From contig JAWLFQ010000012.1 of assembly GCA_041685505.1 (NCBI GenBank), positions 1-46,492 of the forward strand: 46,492 nucleotides of DNA, given 5' to 3'. Position 1 is the stretch's first letter. The number at the start of each line of letters is the position of its first letter. The translations under genes were made by a program, and so were the position numbers. This stretch comes from T1Sed10-7 sp041685505. Lineage in GTDB: Bacteria; Actinomycetota; Nitriliruptoria; Nitriliruptorales; Nitriliruptoraceae. This document shows, in pieces, positions 8,709 to 19,633 of this stretch. The notes beneath the pieces are model-generated. The model saw only the letters and a list, made by a program, of their open reading frames with translations, did not search any database and was not told the DNA's origin.

Positions 8709-9034
8709 GATGACCTCCCCGACTCGACACCACCATACACCTCGAAGTGTATCGTGGGTGGGTGCTGCAACCGGGGCGGGACACCGCAGGTGAAACGGGT
8801 CTTGGTGTCCCACCGTCGATGATCTGACGATCCACATCATGGCGTCGCAGCGGTCGTGAAGCCTCCCGCAACCCGCTACCTCACCACGCCGCTCGGCGAG
8901 CCCGCCCGCCCTCCGGTCACTTGCTCCGACCCGGCCTCTGGCTGCGTACCGAGCGTGCACCCCGCCACCAGCGAAGCCGCTGCCGCCGTTGCTGTCGTCC
9001 CCCGTGCGTGCACGGTCTCTCCCGCGCCTGCCGC
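8709..9034. other. 326-bp intergenic stretch
   Basis: Apart from the VapB operator, I see only an 8-bp inverted repeat (GGGACACC at 8778-8785 and GGTGTCCC at 8804-8811) with an 18-nt loop. It could end transcription from the lipoprotein gene. No credible coding frame is present. Confidence 0.4.
8735..8752. promoter_or_regulatory. Probable VapB operator
   Basis: ATACAC and GTGTAT form a perfect 6-bp inverted repeat around CTCGAA, about 26 bp upstream of vapB. It is an AT-rich island in GC-rich DNA, placed where VapBC autorepression sites are usually found. It may also contain the -10 element. Confidence 0.6.
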
Positions 9035-9577
9035 TCAGTTGAGTGCTGGGAGGTCGTCGGTGACCGCGAGCAGACCCCAGTCGTCGGTGACCCACCGCCC
9101 GTTGACCTCATGCTCGCCCCAGGCCGAGACGTTCTCGTCGTAGCCGAGACGCTCGACGAGTGCATCGCCACGGAAGAACCCAACCTGGTTGTCCGGTGGC
9201 GCAAGGTCGTAGTCGAGCGCTCCGACGTCGATGTGGCGCGCGTCATCCAGTGCCGCGACCAGGGCGTCGATATGGGCGGGGTCCGTGAGCTCAGCGACAC
9301 GGTCCGCTTCTTCCCAAGCCTGCGGCGTGCCGGACGTTGGCCAAGCGCTACCACCCTCTCGGATCTCGATGCGATCCGTTGCGGCAACCTGCAGTTCGGC
9401 GGGCTGGCCGACCCCAGATCCCTCATCGGTTGCGTCCTGGCCGGTCCCCAGCTCGTCGGCTGCTCTGCCCTCGTCCGTTCGCTCGGACCCTGCCTCCGGT
9501 TCCTGAGCGGACGTGTCGCCGCATCCGGCCAGCAGCAGGCAGGCTGCTGCTACTGCGGCCATCGACGTTCTGATCAT
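9035..9577 (-). CDS. Putative lipoprotein, unknown function
   Basis: A 180-residue secreted protein. The N terminus is a type II signal peptide (MIRTSMAAVAAACLLLAGC) with lipobox LLAGC, so Cys19 should be lipidated and the protein anchored outside the membrane. An acidic, Ser/Gly/Glu-rich linker follows (~residues 20-65), then a ~110-residue domain with AWEEADRVAELTDPAHIDALVAAL and a tryptophan-rich end. I recognise no family. It sits between two VapBC-like modules on the same strand but shows no operon link to them. Confidence 0.8.
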   Translation of the reverse strand: MIRTSMAAVAAACLLLAGCGDTSAQEPEAGSERTDEGRAADELGTGQDATDEGSGVGQPAELQVAATDRIEIREGGSAWPTSGTPQAWEEADRVAELTDPAHIDALVAALDDARHIDVGALDYDLAPPDNQVGFFRGDALVERLGYDENVSAWGEHEVNGRWVTDDWGLLAVTDDLPALN

Positions 9578-9729
9578 GGTGTTTCCCGTTGGGGGTCGTG
9601 TCGTAGAACGCCGACAGGGCCGTACCGGTCCCCGGTCGACCCCGTCCGTTCACGATAGATGGTCGACCGGATGCTTCTCCGGTGATCAGCAGCAGCCGAA
9701 CGCACCCGATGCGCGGCCTCGCGCCCAGA

Positions 9730-10004
9730 TCAGGAGGGCGGGGCGAGGTTCGCGAACATGGGGAAGTGCGTGACGTTGCGGGTCCACAACCGAGCGTTCC
9801 GATCCTGGCTGACGGTGGTGGCGTGGACGGTCGCCGCGTTGGTTGCTCCTCCTGGGGACGCATGCCAGCCAGGACCTCCATCTTGACCACGACCGAAGCG
9901 GCCAGATCGTGTCCGGCTCCGAGGGCGTCGCGCACGGCGTCGAGCGCAGCCGCGTTCCCCCGCAGCAGGTCGATGACCACGGAGGTGTCCCGCAGGACCG
10001 TCAC
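9730..10004 (-). pseudogene. Decayed VapC toxin (internal deletion with frameshift)
   Basis: The N-terminal ~53 residues are a clean VapC start (MTVLRDTSVVIDLL, then KMEVLAGMRPQEE). After that the frame degenerates. In the next frame, the VapC C terminus appears (AATVHATTVSQDRNARLWTR, then NVTHFPMFANLAPPS) and stops at 9730. The whole span codes for ~91 residues against ~130 in the family. Roughly 35-40 central residues, including the acidic cluster before IAAT, are missing and the frame is shifted. The first Asp and the Glu remain but the active site is incomplete, so no active toxin is expected. It starts with GTG overlapping the antitoxin stop. Confidence 0.8.
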
Positions 10005-10297
10005 CCGTTCGCGTCGGCGAGGCGCTTGGCCATCCCCGGCCGGATGCGCGCGACGTAGGCGGCGCCGTCCTCGTCGTGGGCCTCATCGATCCAGGCGCCG
10101 AAGCCCGCCTCGATCGCGGCGAGACGCTCGTCGCGACCTACGGTGCGATAGGACGTGTCGACGGCCCGTCGCACCAGCTCAGCGACCCCGACGCCGGTCT
10201 GCTCGGACTCGGCGCGGACCCGGGCGTACTGCTCGTCGGTAGCGGGTATGTGCACGAACACGTCGCCGTTCGCGAGCACACGCCGTCCCTTCGCCAT
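10001..10297 (-). CDS. Ribbon-helix-helix type antitoxin, orphaned
   Basis: A 98-residue protein from ATG 10297. The segment GDVFVHIPATDEQYARVRAE with GVGVAELVRRAVDTSYR is the pattern of CopG/RHH antitoxins paired with VapC toxins, followed by a C-terminal toxin-binding tail. It ends in a GTGA overlap with the toxin gene downstream, the usual antitoxin-toxin layout. The frame is intact although the toxin is broken, so it may persist as an orphan antitoxin. The start is uncertain; the frame opens 69 bp further upstream and no strong SD is seen. Confidence 0.7.
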   Translation of the reverse strand: MAKGRRVLANGDVFVHIPATDEQYARVRAESEQTGVGVAELVRRAVDTSYRTVGRDERLAAIEAGFGAWIDEAHDEDGAAYVARIRPGMAKRLADANG

Positions 10298-10370
10298 GCA
10301 CAGCCCCGTACGCAGTAGGTCATCTGTCCGTGCGCAGGAAGCTACGACGTCGGTGTGACACGCCAACGAG

Positions 10371-10404
10371 AACGCCCCGAGCTCTGTGGAGAGCTCGGGG
10401 CGTT
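10371..10404. terminator. Perfect 15-bp hairpin between antitoxin and nrdJ
   Basis: The arms AACGCCCCGAGCTCT and AGAGCTCGGGGCGTT pair without mismatch around a GTGG loop. It lies 87 bp after the nrdJ stop on the minus strand and upstream of the antitoxin gene. There is no T-tract, which is common for actinobacterial terminators. It probably ends nrdJ transcription. Confidence 0.75.
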
Positions 10405-10490
10405 GTCGGGTGCTAGGGCGTGTGCAGCTGCGTGATCACTCGTGAGGGTGCGTGTTCATCATCCGGAGACGATGCATCCTCTTGTCATTC

Positions 10491-13301
<2,811 letters not shown>

Positions 13302-13389
13302 GGGTCCTCTGGCTCCTCTTCCCTGGCACCCGGCGGTCCGTGAGGGACCAGCGGCGGGCACGACCTGGCTCGGGCTCCGGACCGACGGT

Positions 13390-13430
13390 GGTGGAACTAC
13401 ATCCGTGCAAGTCCGGGGTGCACTGAACCG
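13390..13430 (-). promoter_or_regulatory. nrdJ leader element shared with ftsK upstream region
   Basis: On the plus strand this begins GGTGGAACTACAT and ends CACTGAACCG. A closely similar ~40-bp stretch occurs at 39325-39364, also on the upstream side of a minus-strand gene. In nrdJ it would fall within the first transcribed bases if the -10 at 13440-13445 (TAGCGT on the minus strand) is used. The function is unknown. Confidence 0.45.
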
Positions 13431-13439
13431 CTCGCCGGC

Positions 13440-13445
13440 ACGCTA
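13440..13445 (-). promoter_or_regulatory. Candidate nrdJ -10 element
   Basis: TAGCGT on the minus strand, the same -10 hexamer seen before several genes in this window. It lies ~140 bp before the nrdJ start, downstream of both NrdR-type boxes. Confidence 0.4.
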
Positions 13446-13480
13446 CGCAAGCATCTTCTCCGTTCCGATCGCCTGCCTGC

Positions 13481-13496
13481 CCACAACCTGTGGTGG
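13481..13496. promoter_or_regulatory. Candidate NrdR box 2
   Basis: CCACAACCTGTGGTGG matches about 10 of 16 positions of the NrdR box consensus (acaCwAtATaTwGtgt). It starts 33 bp from the better box at 13514, close to the three-helical-turn spacing of NrdR box pairs. Confidence 0.45.
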
Positions 13497-13513
13497 TCGC
13501 TGAGCCCATGGTG

Positions 13514-13529
13514 ACACAAGATGTGGTGT
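13514..13529. promoter_or_regulatory. Candidate NrdR box 1
   Basis: ACACAAGATGTGGTGT matches about 13 of 16 positions of the NrdR consensus and keeps the conserved ACAC and GTGT ends. It lies upstream of nrdJ, a standard NrdR target, in a genome that encodes NrdR in the same window. Confidence 0.65.
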
Positions 13530-13767
13530 TCGCACAGGCGCTCCCCCGTCCGTCCCGCGCTCCATCCCCAACTGGTGGCCGAGTTGTCCACAGCAGCGTC
13601 CACCGCTTGCGGGTCGGCAAGCAGCGCGCTCGGCGCACACGGTGTCCTGCCGGCGCTCGCTCACGGGCCTGCGCAGCCGTGCCGAGCAGTGTGTGGCTGG
13701 TGTCCACCGCCGCGGCAGCCCTGCTCTAGCATCCACGCCGTTGCCCCATGACCGCTGGAGCGCAGTG

Positions 13768-15240
13768 ATGGCCACCGACGACGCGGACGACGCCACCGCT
13801 GTGGGCGGCGGGACGCCAGGGGCACGTCTGCCCCGCGACGACGGCGACGGGGGTGGCCCGAGCGAACCCGTCACGGGCGGCGCCGAGCACACACCGGTCC
13901 CCGTGGCCCGGGCGCGCGACACCCGCGTGCCGATCTGGCTCGACACCTGGGTCCAGTACACCTGGCGGGGCATCGTGCTGCTGGTGGGCGCCGCCGTCGC
14001 TGTCTCCGCGATGACGCGGCTGTACCTGGTGACCCTGCCGGTGATCATCGCGCTGATCCTGTCCACGCTGTGCGTGCCACCGGCCCGCAAGCTCGAACGG
14101 CGCGGGCTCCCCCGGCTGGCCGCGGCCGCCCTGGTGGTGGTGGGCGGCGTCGGCACCTTCTTCGGCATCCTGGCCGCGCTCACCCCGGCCTTCGTGAGCC
14201 AGATCCAGCAGCTCGGCCCCACCGTGGGCCAGGGGTTCAACCGGCTGCTGGTGTGGCTCGAGGAGGGCCCGATCGGCTACGACCGGGCGCAGCTCGACGC
14301 CCTGCTCGACACCGCAATGAGCTCCCTGGAGGGCGCGGCCGGCACGATCGCGACCCAGATCGGCTCGCTCGCGCTGGCGCTCGCCGAGGGCGTCACCGCC
14401 CTGGTGCTGGCGCTGGTGCTGCTGTTCTTCTTCGTCAAGGACGGGGAGCAGCTGGTCAGCTGGTTCCAGAAGCTGACCCCCGAGGTCCACCGCGATGACG
14501 TCCGAGCCGCTGGACAGCGCGGCTGGGTGGCACTGTCGGGGTTCGTGCGGGGCACCTCGGCGGTGGCACTGATCGACGCGATCGGGATCGGGCTGGGCCT
14601 GCTGCTCCTGGACGTCACCCTCGTCCTGCCCCTGGCGGTACTGGTCTTCTTCGGGGGGTTCGTCCCCGTGATCGGCGCCTCGGTGACCGGGCTGCTCGCC
14701 GTGCTGGTCGCTCTCGCCGACCAGGGTGTCGGCACCGCGCTGATCGTCGCCGCCATCGTCCTGGCGGTGCAGCAGATCGAGTCCAACCTGCTGCAACCCA
14801 CCATCATGCGCCGTGCCGTGGCGCTGCACCCGGTGGTCATCCTCGGCGTGCTCACCGCTGGCGCGGTGCTCATCGGGATCGTCGGTGCGTTCCTCGCCGT
14901 CCCGATCACCGCGGTCGTCGCGGCCGTCGGCAACGAGCTCCGGCTGCGCGCGCAGATCCAGCGGGCGGGGCACCGGCCCGGCCCGACGCCGGTGGGAGGG
15001 CCGGGTGTCGACCCGGACACGTTGATGGCGCAGTTCCCCGAGGAGACGCGGCTGCGCGCGGCGGCCCGGCGACGCGGCGACGGCGACCCCGAGCGGCGCC
15101 CGAGCGGCCGGTACCGGCGCAGGCGGGTCATCGTCGAGGTCGAGGATGACCCGGGTGGGCGTCGCCGTGGCCGCCGGGCCGCCCAGCGGGCCACCACCGG
15201 CACCGACGATGCAGCGACGACCGGTACGGGGGACGGCTGA
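13768..15240 (+). CDS. AI-2E family transporter (PerM-like membrane protein)
   Basis: Polytopic membrane protein of 490 residues, family once named for AI-2 export (TqsA/PerM/YdiK). Start ATG 13768 has GGAG 7 nt upstream. After a ~55-residue acidic disordered head, about eight helices follow in the family pattern: two near residues 63-105, one near 115-135, a soluble segment, then helices near 210-230 and 260-380. Family marks include LVLALVLLFFFVKDGEQL, FFGGFVPVIGASVTG and the segment VQQIESNLLQPTIMRRAV. The ~80-residue tail is basic and disordered. The substrate is unknown; some relatives are ion/proton antiporters, which would suit a saline habitat. Confidence 0.9.
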   Translation: MATDDADDATAVGGGTPGARLPRDDGDGGGPSEPVTGGAEHTPVPVARARDTRVPIWLDTWVQYTWRGIVLLVGAAVAVSAMTRLYLVTLPVIIALILSTLCVPPARKLERRGLPRLAAAALVVVGGVGTFFGILAALTPAFVSQIQQLGPTVGQGFNRLLVWLEEGPIGYDRAQLDALLDTAMSSLEGAAGTIATQIGSLALALAEGVTALVLALVLLFFFVKDGEQLVSWFQKLTPEVHRDDVRAAGQRGWVALSGFVRGTSAVALIDAIGIGLGLLLLDVTLVLPLAVLVFFGGFVPVIGASVTGLLAVLVALADQGVGTALIVAAIVLAVQQIESNLLQPTIMRRAVALHPVVILGVLTAGAVLIGIVGAFLAVPITAVVAAVGNELRLRAQIQRAGHRPGPTPVGGPGVDPDTLMAQFPEETRLRAAARRRGDGDPERRPSGRYRRRRVIVEVEDDPGGRRRGRRAAQRATTGTDDAATTGTGDG

Positions 15241-15244
15241 GGGT

Positions 15245-16624
15245 TCAGTTCCCGTCGGCGTCGTCGGTCGGGAGCCACCCGGGTGCGTGCCGCACCGGTG
15301 GGACCAGCGAGGTCAGCAGCTCCGCCACCTCGAGCACCAGCTCCTCCCGGCCGACGTCGGCGACGATCTGGACCGCCAGTGGTCTGCCGCCCTCCTCCCA
15401 CAACGGCACCACGGCCGCCGGGATGTCCGCCAGGTTCCAGGCCGCGGTGAAGGGGTAGGCGGACAGGGTGACGGCGATGTTGGCCGCCCAGGGACGGGTG
15501 TGCCAGGCGGTGGCCGCCGGCTGCGTGCGGGCGAACGCGGGGGTGAGCAGGACGTCGTGGTCTGCGAAGAAGGGGACGAGCAGCTCCCGCCAGTGCACCG
15601 CCTGCGCCTCCTCCACGGGGGCGGCCTTCGCCAGACGCTCCCCTGCGGCCACGTGTGCGCGGGTCCGCGACTGCAGGAGCTCGGGGTCGAGGTCGAGCGC
15701 CGTCACATCGGCGGCCGCGCCCTGGGTCCACCGCGACACCACCGCCTGGACCGTGGACCGGTCGTAGTCGGGGTCCTCGCGGACCACGTCGTGGCCCGCA
15801 TGGCGCAGCAGGCGACCCGCCTCCACCACCGCCTCGCGCCACGCCCCGCTGACCGCCACACCGGGTGCGGGTGACCGCCACGACACGGCCACCTGCAGCG
15901 GCTCACGGCGGGTCGCCACCGCGGGTTGCTCCGAACCGGCCAGCACGCCGAGCAGCAGACGCAGGTCCGCCACGGTGGTGGCCATCGGGCCGAAGCGGGT
16001 CATCCCGAACCAGTGCGGTGTTCCGGCCATCTCCACCCCCAGATGGGGCGAACCCGGACGCATGCCGATGATGCCGCAGGCGGCCGCGGGGATGCGCACC
16101 GAACCGAGGCCGTCGGTCCCCACCGCCAGGGGCACGATCCCCGCGGCCACAGCGGCCGCGGACCCGCCCGAGGAGCCGCCCGCACTGCGGGTCGGATCCC
16201 AGGGGCTGACCGTGGTGGCGGCAGGGTCGTCGGAGGTGCCCCACAGCGACAGCTCCGGACAGCGGGTCTTGCCGAGGATCACGGCACCCGCGGACCGCAG
16301 CCGGGCCACGAGCGGATCGTCGGCGGCGGCCGGCATCGCAGGGGTCGCCAGGGACCCGTGCCGGGTCGGCTCACCGGCCACGTCGATGACGTCCTTGACC
16401 GCGACCGGGACACCCGCCAGGGGGAGCCGGCTGCGCGCAGGATCGGCATCGACGGCGTCAGCCTCCTGCAGTGCGCTCTGCTCCCGCACGGTCACGAAGG
16501 CCCCCAGCCGGGGCTCGACCGCCGCGAGGTGGGCCAGGTGCGCAGCGGTGATGTCCCGGGCACTGACCTGCCCCGCGTGCACCGCCTGCGCGAGCTCAGT
16601 CGCCGTCCGTCCGACCAGTTCCAC
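15245..16624 (-). CDS. Amidase-signature family hydrolase
   Basis: Hydrolyses a carboxamide through the Ser-cisSer-Lys triad, 459 residues, normal length. Lys77 lies in VAVKDVI, the Gly/Ser-rich motif GGSSGGS at 149-155 provides the cis-Ser, and the nucleophile is Ser175 in GTDGLGSVRIPA. The canonical GTDTGGSIRIPA is varied (GLG for TGG) but the key Ser and Arg are kept. It is not in a gatCAB operon and lacks GatB nearby, so a free amidase rather than the tRNA amidotransferase subunit is likely. The stop is only 4 bp from that of the convergent AI-2E gene. Confidence 0.9.
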   Translation of the reverse strand: MELVGRTATELAQAVHAGQVSARDITAAHLAHLAAVEPRLGAFVTVREQSALQEADAVDADPARSRLPLAGVPVAVKDVIDVAGEPTRHGSLATPAMPAAADDPLVARLRSAGAVILGKTRCPELSLWGTSDDPAATTVSPWDPTRSAGGSSGGSAAAVAAGIVPLAVGTDGLGSVRIPAAACGIIGMRPGSPHLGVEMAGTPHWFGMTRFGPMATTVADLRLLLGVLAGSEQPAVATRREPLQVAVSWRSPAPGVAVSGAWREAVVEAGRLLRHAGHDVVREDPDYDRSTVQAVVSRWTQGAAADVTALDLDPELLQSRTRAHVAAGERLAKAAPVEEAQAVHWRELLVPFFADHDVLLTPAFARTQPAATAWHTRPWAANIAVTLSAYPFTAAWNLADIPAAVVPLWEEGGRPLAVQIVADVGREELVLEVAELLTSLVPPVRHAPGWLPTDDADGN

Positions 16625-16780
16625 CGGTCACCTCCACTCCACCTCGCGGCTGTAGCGTCTCCCACGACCGCACGCACCCTAGGGCCCGTGCAGGGAACGT
16701 GTACCGGTAGCCTTCGTAGCGGCCGGCGGCTGCTCGTGCGGGCCCACTGGACCGCACCCCACGCCACCACGGAGGACATC

Positions 16781-17671
16781 GTGGCCGCTGAGAACCATCG
16801 TCCCGAGGTCCACCTGCGTGTGCTCGTGCCCGACGATGCGGGTTGGGTCGCCCAGACGGACCGCACCTCCGCGACCTCGCTGGCGCGCCCGATCGGTTTC
16901 GTGGAGGACCGGCTGCGGGAGGAACTCGAAGCCGGCGAGTGGGCCGACGACAGCCGCTTCGGTTGGGCCATCATCATCGACGGTTACACGGCGGGGTTCG
17001 CGCTGGTGGAGCGCCGCGACGGACGGGACGCCGAGGTGGTCCTCAGGATCGGACCGAAGGCCCGGGGGCGGGGTGCTGGCCGCGAGGTGCTCCGACAGCT
17101 CGCGGACCATCACTTCTCCGCCTCACCGGAGCTGGTGCGCCTGACCGGCCGTGCCCACGAGCACAACGTGCCGATGCAGCGGGTGTTCAACGCCGCCGGC
17201 TTCCGGATGGAAGCGCGCTACCGCGACAGCTTCCCCCTCGGCGATGGCAACGCCGCGTCGGAGTGGGGCTACGCCCTGACGCGCACGGACTGGCAGGCGG
17301 GCCGCCACCGGGCCGCGGCGACCGGCTACGACCTGCACGGGCTCAGCTTCGCGCTCGACGAGACGATCGAGGGCGACACGGCCCACGGCCTGCTGGTCAA
17401 GTTCCTCCAGGAGGGCCGGCGCGTCATCGGCCGCTACACCGCCGACCACCAGATCGACGGTGAGGCTGCCGGCATCCTCTCCGGGGACGTGCTGCGCTAC
17501 CGCTTCGTCCACAGCGCCGAGGACGGCCCGAGCGTCGAGGAGGTGCTCGGCCGGGGTCGGGCGCGACTCCAGCGCCGCGAGGACGGTCGCCTCGAGATCG
17601 TGGACAGGTGGTCCGACGAGCGTGGGTCCCACGGCCAACGGGTGCTGGTGCAGCGCATCAGCGAGGGCTGA
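16781..17671 (+). CDS. GNAT acetyltransferase fused to a small beta-rich domain
   Basis: A 296-residue two-domain protein. Residues ~8-165 form a RimJ-like GNAT domain with the acetyl-CoA loop GPKARGRGAGREVL and the late motif NVPMQRVFNAAGFRMEARY. Residues ~185-295 are a separate, strand-rich module (LVKFLQEGRRVIGRYTADH, later LRYRFVH, ending GQRVLVQ) that resembles a small protein family mislabelled N-acetylglutamate synthase in Firmicutes; this likeness is from memory. Start GTG 16781 is firmly set by GGAGG 5 nt upstream. A TAGCGT -10 candidate lies at 16655-16660. The 3' end overlaps the convergent hotdog gene by 14 bp. Confidence 0.8.
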   Translation: MAAENHRPEVHLRVLVPDDAGWVAQTDRTSATSLARPIGFVEDRLREELEAGEWADDSRFGWAIIIDGYTAGFALVERRDGRDAEVVLRIGPKARGRGAGREVLRQLADHHFSASPELVRLTGRAHEHNVPMQRVFNAAGFRMEARYRDSFPLGDGNAASEWGYALTRTDWQAGRHRAAATGYDLHGLSFALDETIEGDTAHGLLVKFLQEGRRVIGRYTADHQIDGEAAGILSGDVLRYRFVHSAEDGPSVEEVLGRGRARLQRREDGRLEIVDRWSDERGSHGQRVLVQRISEG

Positions 17672-18518
17672 GCGGGCCTTCGGGGATCTGCGTCACGGCG
17701 ATGTGCAGCGCCGAGGCCAGCGCGTAGCAGGTGCCGTCCTCGTCGATCACCGCCGAGCGCGCCCGGATCTTGCGGCCGTCCATGGCGTCGAAGCGCGCCA
17801 CCACCCGCAACGGTTCCTCCACGGGCACATCGTGGTGGTGGTGCACCTCGAAGCCGGCCAGCAGCGCGCCCACGGCACCCTGGGCCCGGATGGGCTCGAT
17901 CGCCGCCCACACCGTCGGGCAGTCCAGCACGGCGGCGACGATCACCGGGTCGACGACCCGGCCCGTGCCGAGCGCCGCCGCCGGGATCCACGGCGCGACG
18001 ATCGTGCCGCCGCCCGCCGGCCGAGGGTGCATCCGCAGCCCCTGCGGGTGACGCGGCTGCGGGCCACACACGAAGCACGTCGGGTACTCGTGCTGGGGCT
18101 GCGGCGCCGGCAGCGGCACGGTCGCCAGTGCCAGCAGGTCGAGACCCACCGGCGCCGGGTCGTGCCCCGCGAGCTCGACCTCACCGCTGGTGAGCAGCTG
18201 ACCATCACGTCGTGTCTCGAAGCGGTAGCGGGCCGGCCCCTCGTCCGCACGGACGCGGGCCTGCACCGGAGCGCCCAGGGGTGTGGGGGCGTGCAGGCGG
18301 GCACGCACCCCGGTCAGGGGCGCACCGAAGCGATCCGCCAGCCGCGCGATCACGCCACCGACGCCGGCAGCGAGCCCGCCCTGGAGGATGCCCGGGGGCC
18401 CGTCGAGGCCCGGCGCGGCGGTCATCTCGCGCACGAGCCACCCTTCGGCGTCCACGCTGGTGTCCGCGCCGAGCGCGAGCCCCAGCGCCGTTGGCCCGGC
18501 CGGTGATGATGTGCTCAT
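17658..18518 (-). CDS. Tandem hotdog-fold thioesterase-like protein
   Basis: A 286-residue protein with two hotdog-like halves. The first (about 25-130) contains PPGILQGGLAAGVGGVIAR, a central-helix pattern, and the second (about 145-285) starts at PTCFVCGPQPRHPQGLRMHP, a motif common in acyl-CoA thioesterase-like proteins of actinobacteria, and ends in ALHIAV. It probably binds or hydrolyses acyl-CoA thioesters; the substrate is unknown. ATG 18518 lies 7 nt after a TAGCGT element, suggesting a leaderless message. It is divergent from the oxidoreductase gene with only 41 bp between them. Confidence 0.7.
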   Translation of the reverse strand: MSTSSPAGPTALGLALGADTSVDAEGWLVREMTAAPGLDGPPGILQGGLAAGVGGVIARLADRFGAPLTGVRARLHAPTPLGAPVQARVRADEGPARYRFETRRDGQLLTSGEVELAGHDPAPVGLDLLALATVPLPAPQPQHEYPTCFVCGPQPRHPQGLRMHPRPAGGGTIVAPWIPAAALGTGRVVDPVIVAAVLDCPTVWAAIEPIRAQGAVGALLAGFEVHHHHDVPVEEPLRVVARFDAMDGRKIRARSAVIDEDGTCYALASALHIAVTQIPEGPLSPR

Positions 18519-18525
18519 CTCCGCA

Positions 18526-18531
18526 ACGCTA
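18526..18531 (-). promoter_or_regulatory. -10 element for a probable leaderless transcript
   Basis: TAGCGT on the minus strand ends 7 nt before the ATG at 18518, the same geometry as at 1693 and 36356. No clear -35. Confidence 0.4.
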
Positions 18532-18559
18532 CTCAACCACCGCGGACGAAGGGACGGAC

Positions 18560-19561
18560 GTGACACGACGCTGGGGCATCATGGGCACGGGCACGATCGC
18601 CGCAGCCTTCCTCGCCGCGATCCGAGCGGAGGGCAGCAGCGTCGTGGCGGTGTCCTCCGCCGACCCCGAACGGGCCCGCGCCTTCGCCACCCGTCACGAC
18701 GTCGAGGTGGCGTGCGCGCCGCACGCGGCGCTGCTCACCGACGCCGACGTGGATGTGGTCTACATCGCCACGACCAACGAACGCCACCACCTCGATGCCG
18801 CCGCCTGCATCGCCGCCGGCGTCCCCGCCCTGGTGGAGAAGCCCTTCGCGATGGATGCGGTCACCGCCCGGGCCGTGCTGGCACGAGCTGCACAGGCGGG
18901 GGTGTTCGTCGCCGAAGCGATGTGGATGCGCCTGCAGCCCGCCTACCGCCGTCTGCACGCGACGCTGGAGGCGGGTGAGATCGGCGTCCCCGGTCTGGTC
19001 GAGGCGTCCTTCGGGGTCGTGCTCGACGACGATCCCCTGCGGCGCTGGCAGTCGGCCGCGCTCGGTGGCGGCACGTTGCTGGACGTCGGCATCTACCCCG
19101 CGACCTTGGTCCACGACGTCCTCGGTCCCGCCACCGACGTCCAGGCCACCGGGATGCTCGGACCCACCGGGGTGGACCTGCGCCTGGGCGTGACCACAGC
19201 GCATGCCACCGGCAACGCCGTGTGGTCCAGCTCCTTCCTGGAGCCGGCCGGGGTGCGGGCCCAGGTCACCGGCACCGAGGGCCGTCTCGTCCTCGGCGAG
19301 CCCTTCCACCACGCACCGCGGCTGACCCTGGTGCGCGGCGACGGCCGCCACGAGGAGCTCGAGGTCACCGACCACGAGCTCGAGTACCGCCTGGAGGTGC
19401 GCGAGGTGGAACGGTGCCTGGATGCCGGCGCACTGCACAGTCCATGGTTCCGGCCACAGGACACCGTGGCGGTCCTGGAGGTGTTGGACCGCATCACGGC
19501 ACGCATCGGTCTCGGTCGACCACCGGTCGCGGTCCTGCCGCCGGAGCCCACCTCGCCGTGA
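18560..19561 (+). CDS. Gfo/Idh/MocA family NAD(P)-dependent oxidoreductase
   Basis: A 333-residue oxidoreductase. The N-terminal Rossmann fold shows GIMGTGTIAAAF at the start. The family signature EKPFAMD near residue 95 holds the catalytic-region lysine. The C-terminal alpha/beta domain (about 125-330) carries GGGTLLDVGIYPATL, where the conserved D and Y of the family sit. The substrate is likely a sugar, inositol or dihydrodiol; family members in this branch include trans-1,2-dihydrobenzene-1,2-diol dehydrogenase-like proteins. The GTG start at 18560 is chosen because it begins directly at the Rossmann fold; the SD is weak. Confidence 0.9.
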   Translation: MTRRWGIMGTGTIAAAFLAAIRAEGSSVVAVSSADPERARAFATRHDVEVACAPHAALLTDADVDVVYIATTNERHHLDAAACIAAGVPALVEKPFAMDAVTARAVLARAAQAGVFVAEAMWMRLQPAYRRLHATLEAGEIGVPGLVEASFGVVLDDDPLRRWQSAALGGGTLLDVGIYPATLVHDVLGPATDVQATGMLGPTGVDLRLGVTTAHATGNAVWSSSFLEPAGVRAQVTGTEGRLVLGEPFHHAPRLTLVRGDGRHEELEVTDHELEYRLEVREVERCLDAGALHSPWFRPQDTVAVLEVLDRITARIGLGRPPVAVLPPEPTSP

Positions 19562-19596
19562 GGTCACGGATGCTCGTCTGGGACCACCGCGGCGCG

Positions 19597-19602
19597 TAGG
19601 TT
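19597..19602 (+). promoter_or_regulatory. Candidate nrdR -10 element
   Basis: TAGGTT lies 31 bp before the proposed nrdR start, with GAGGAG at 19617-19622 between them. Confidence 0.35.
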
Positions 19603-19633
19603 GCGCCTCCCATCCGTGAGGAGCTCACCACCA

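Larger units (their letters stand above)
13302..13767. other. 466-bp divergent intergenic region nrdJ / AI-2E permease
   Basis: Holds the nrdJ leader, two NrdR-type boxes and, toward the permease, a TAGCAT -10 candidate (13727-13732). GGAG at 13757-13760 is the permease SD. A stretch on the plus strand around 13393-13428 looks faintly like part of a cobalamin riboswitch but is on the wrong strand for nrdJ. No coding frame is convincing. Confidence 0.5.

Noticed and set aside
13393..13428. Cobalamin-riboswitch-like bases near nrdJ
   Set aside because: The likeness (GGAA, then GTGCAAGTCCGG) is on the plus strand, pointing away from nrdJ toward an unrelated permease, and the full B12-box architecture is missing.
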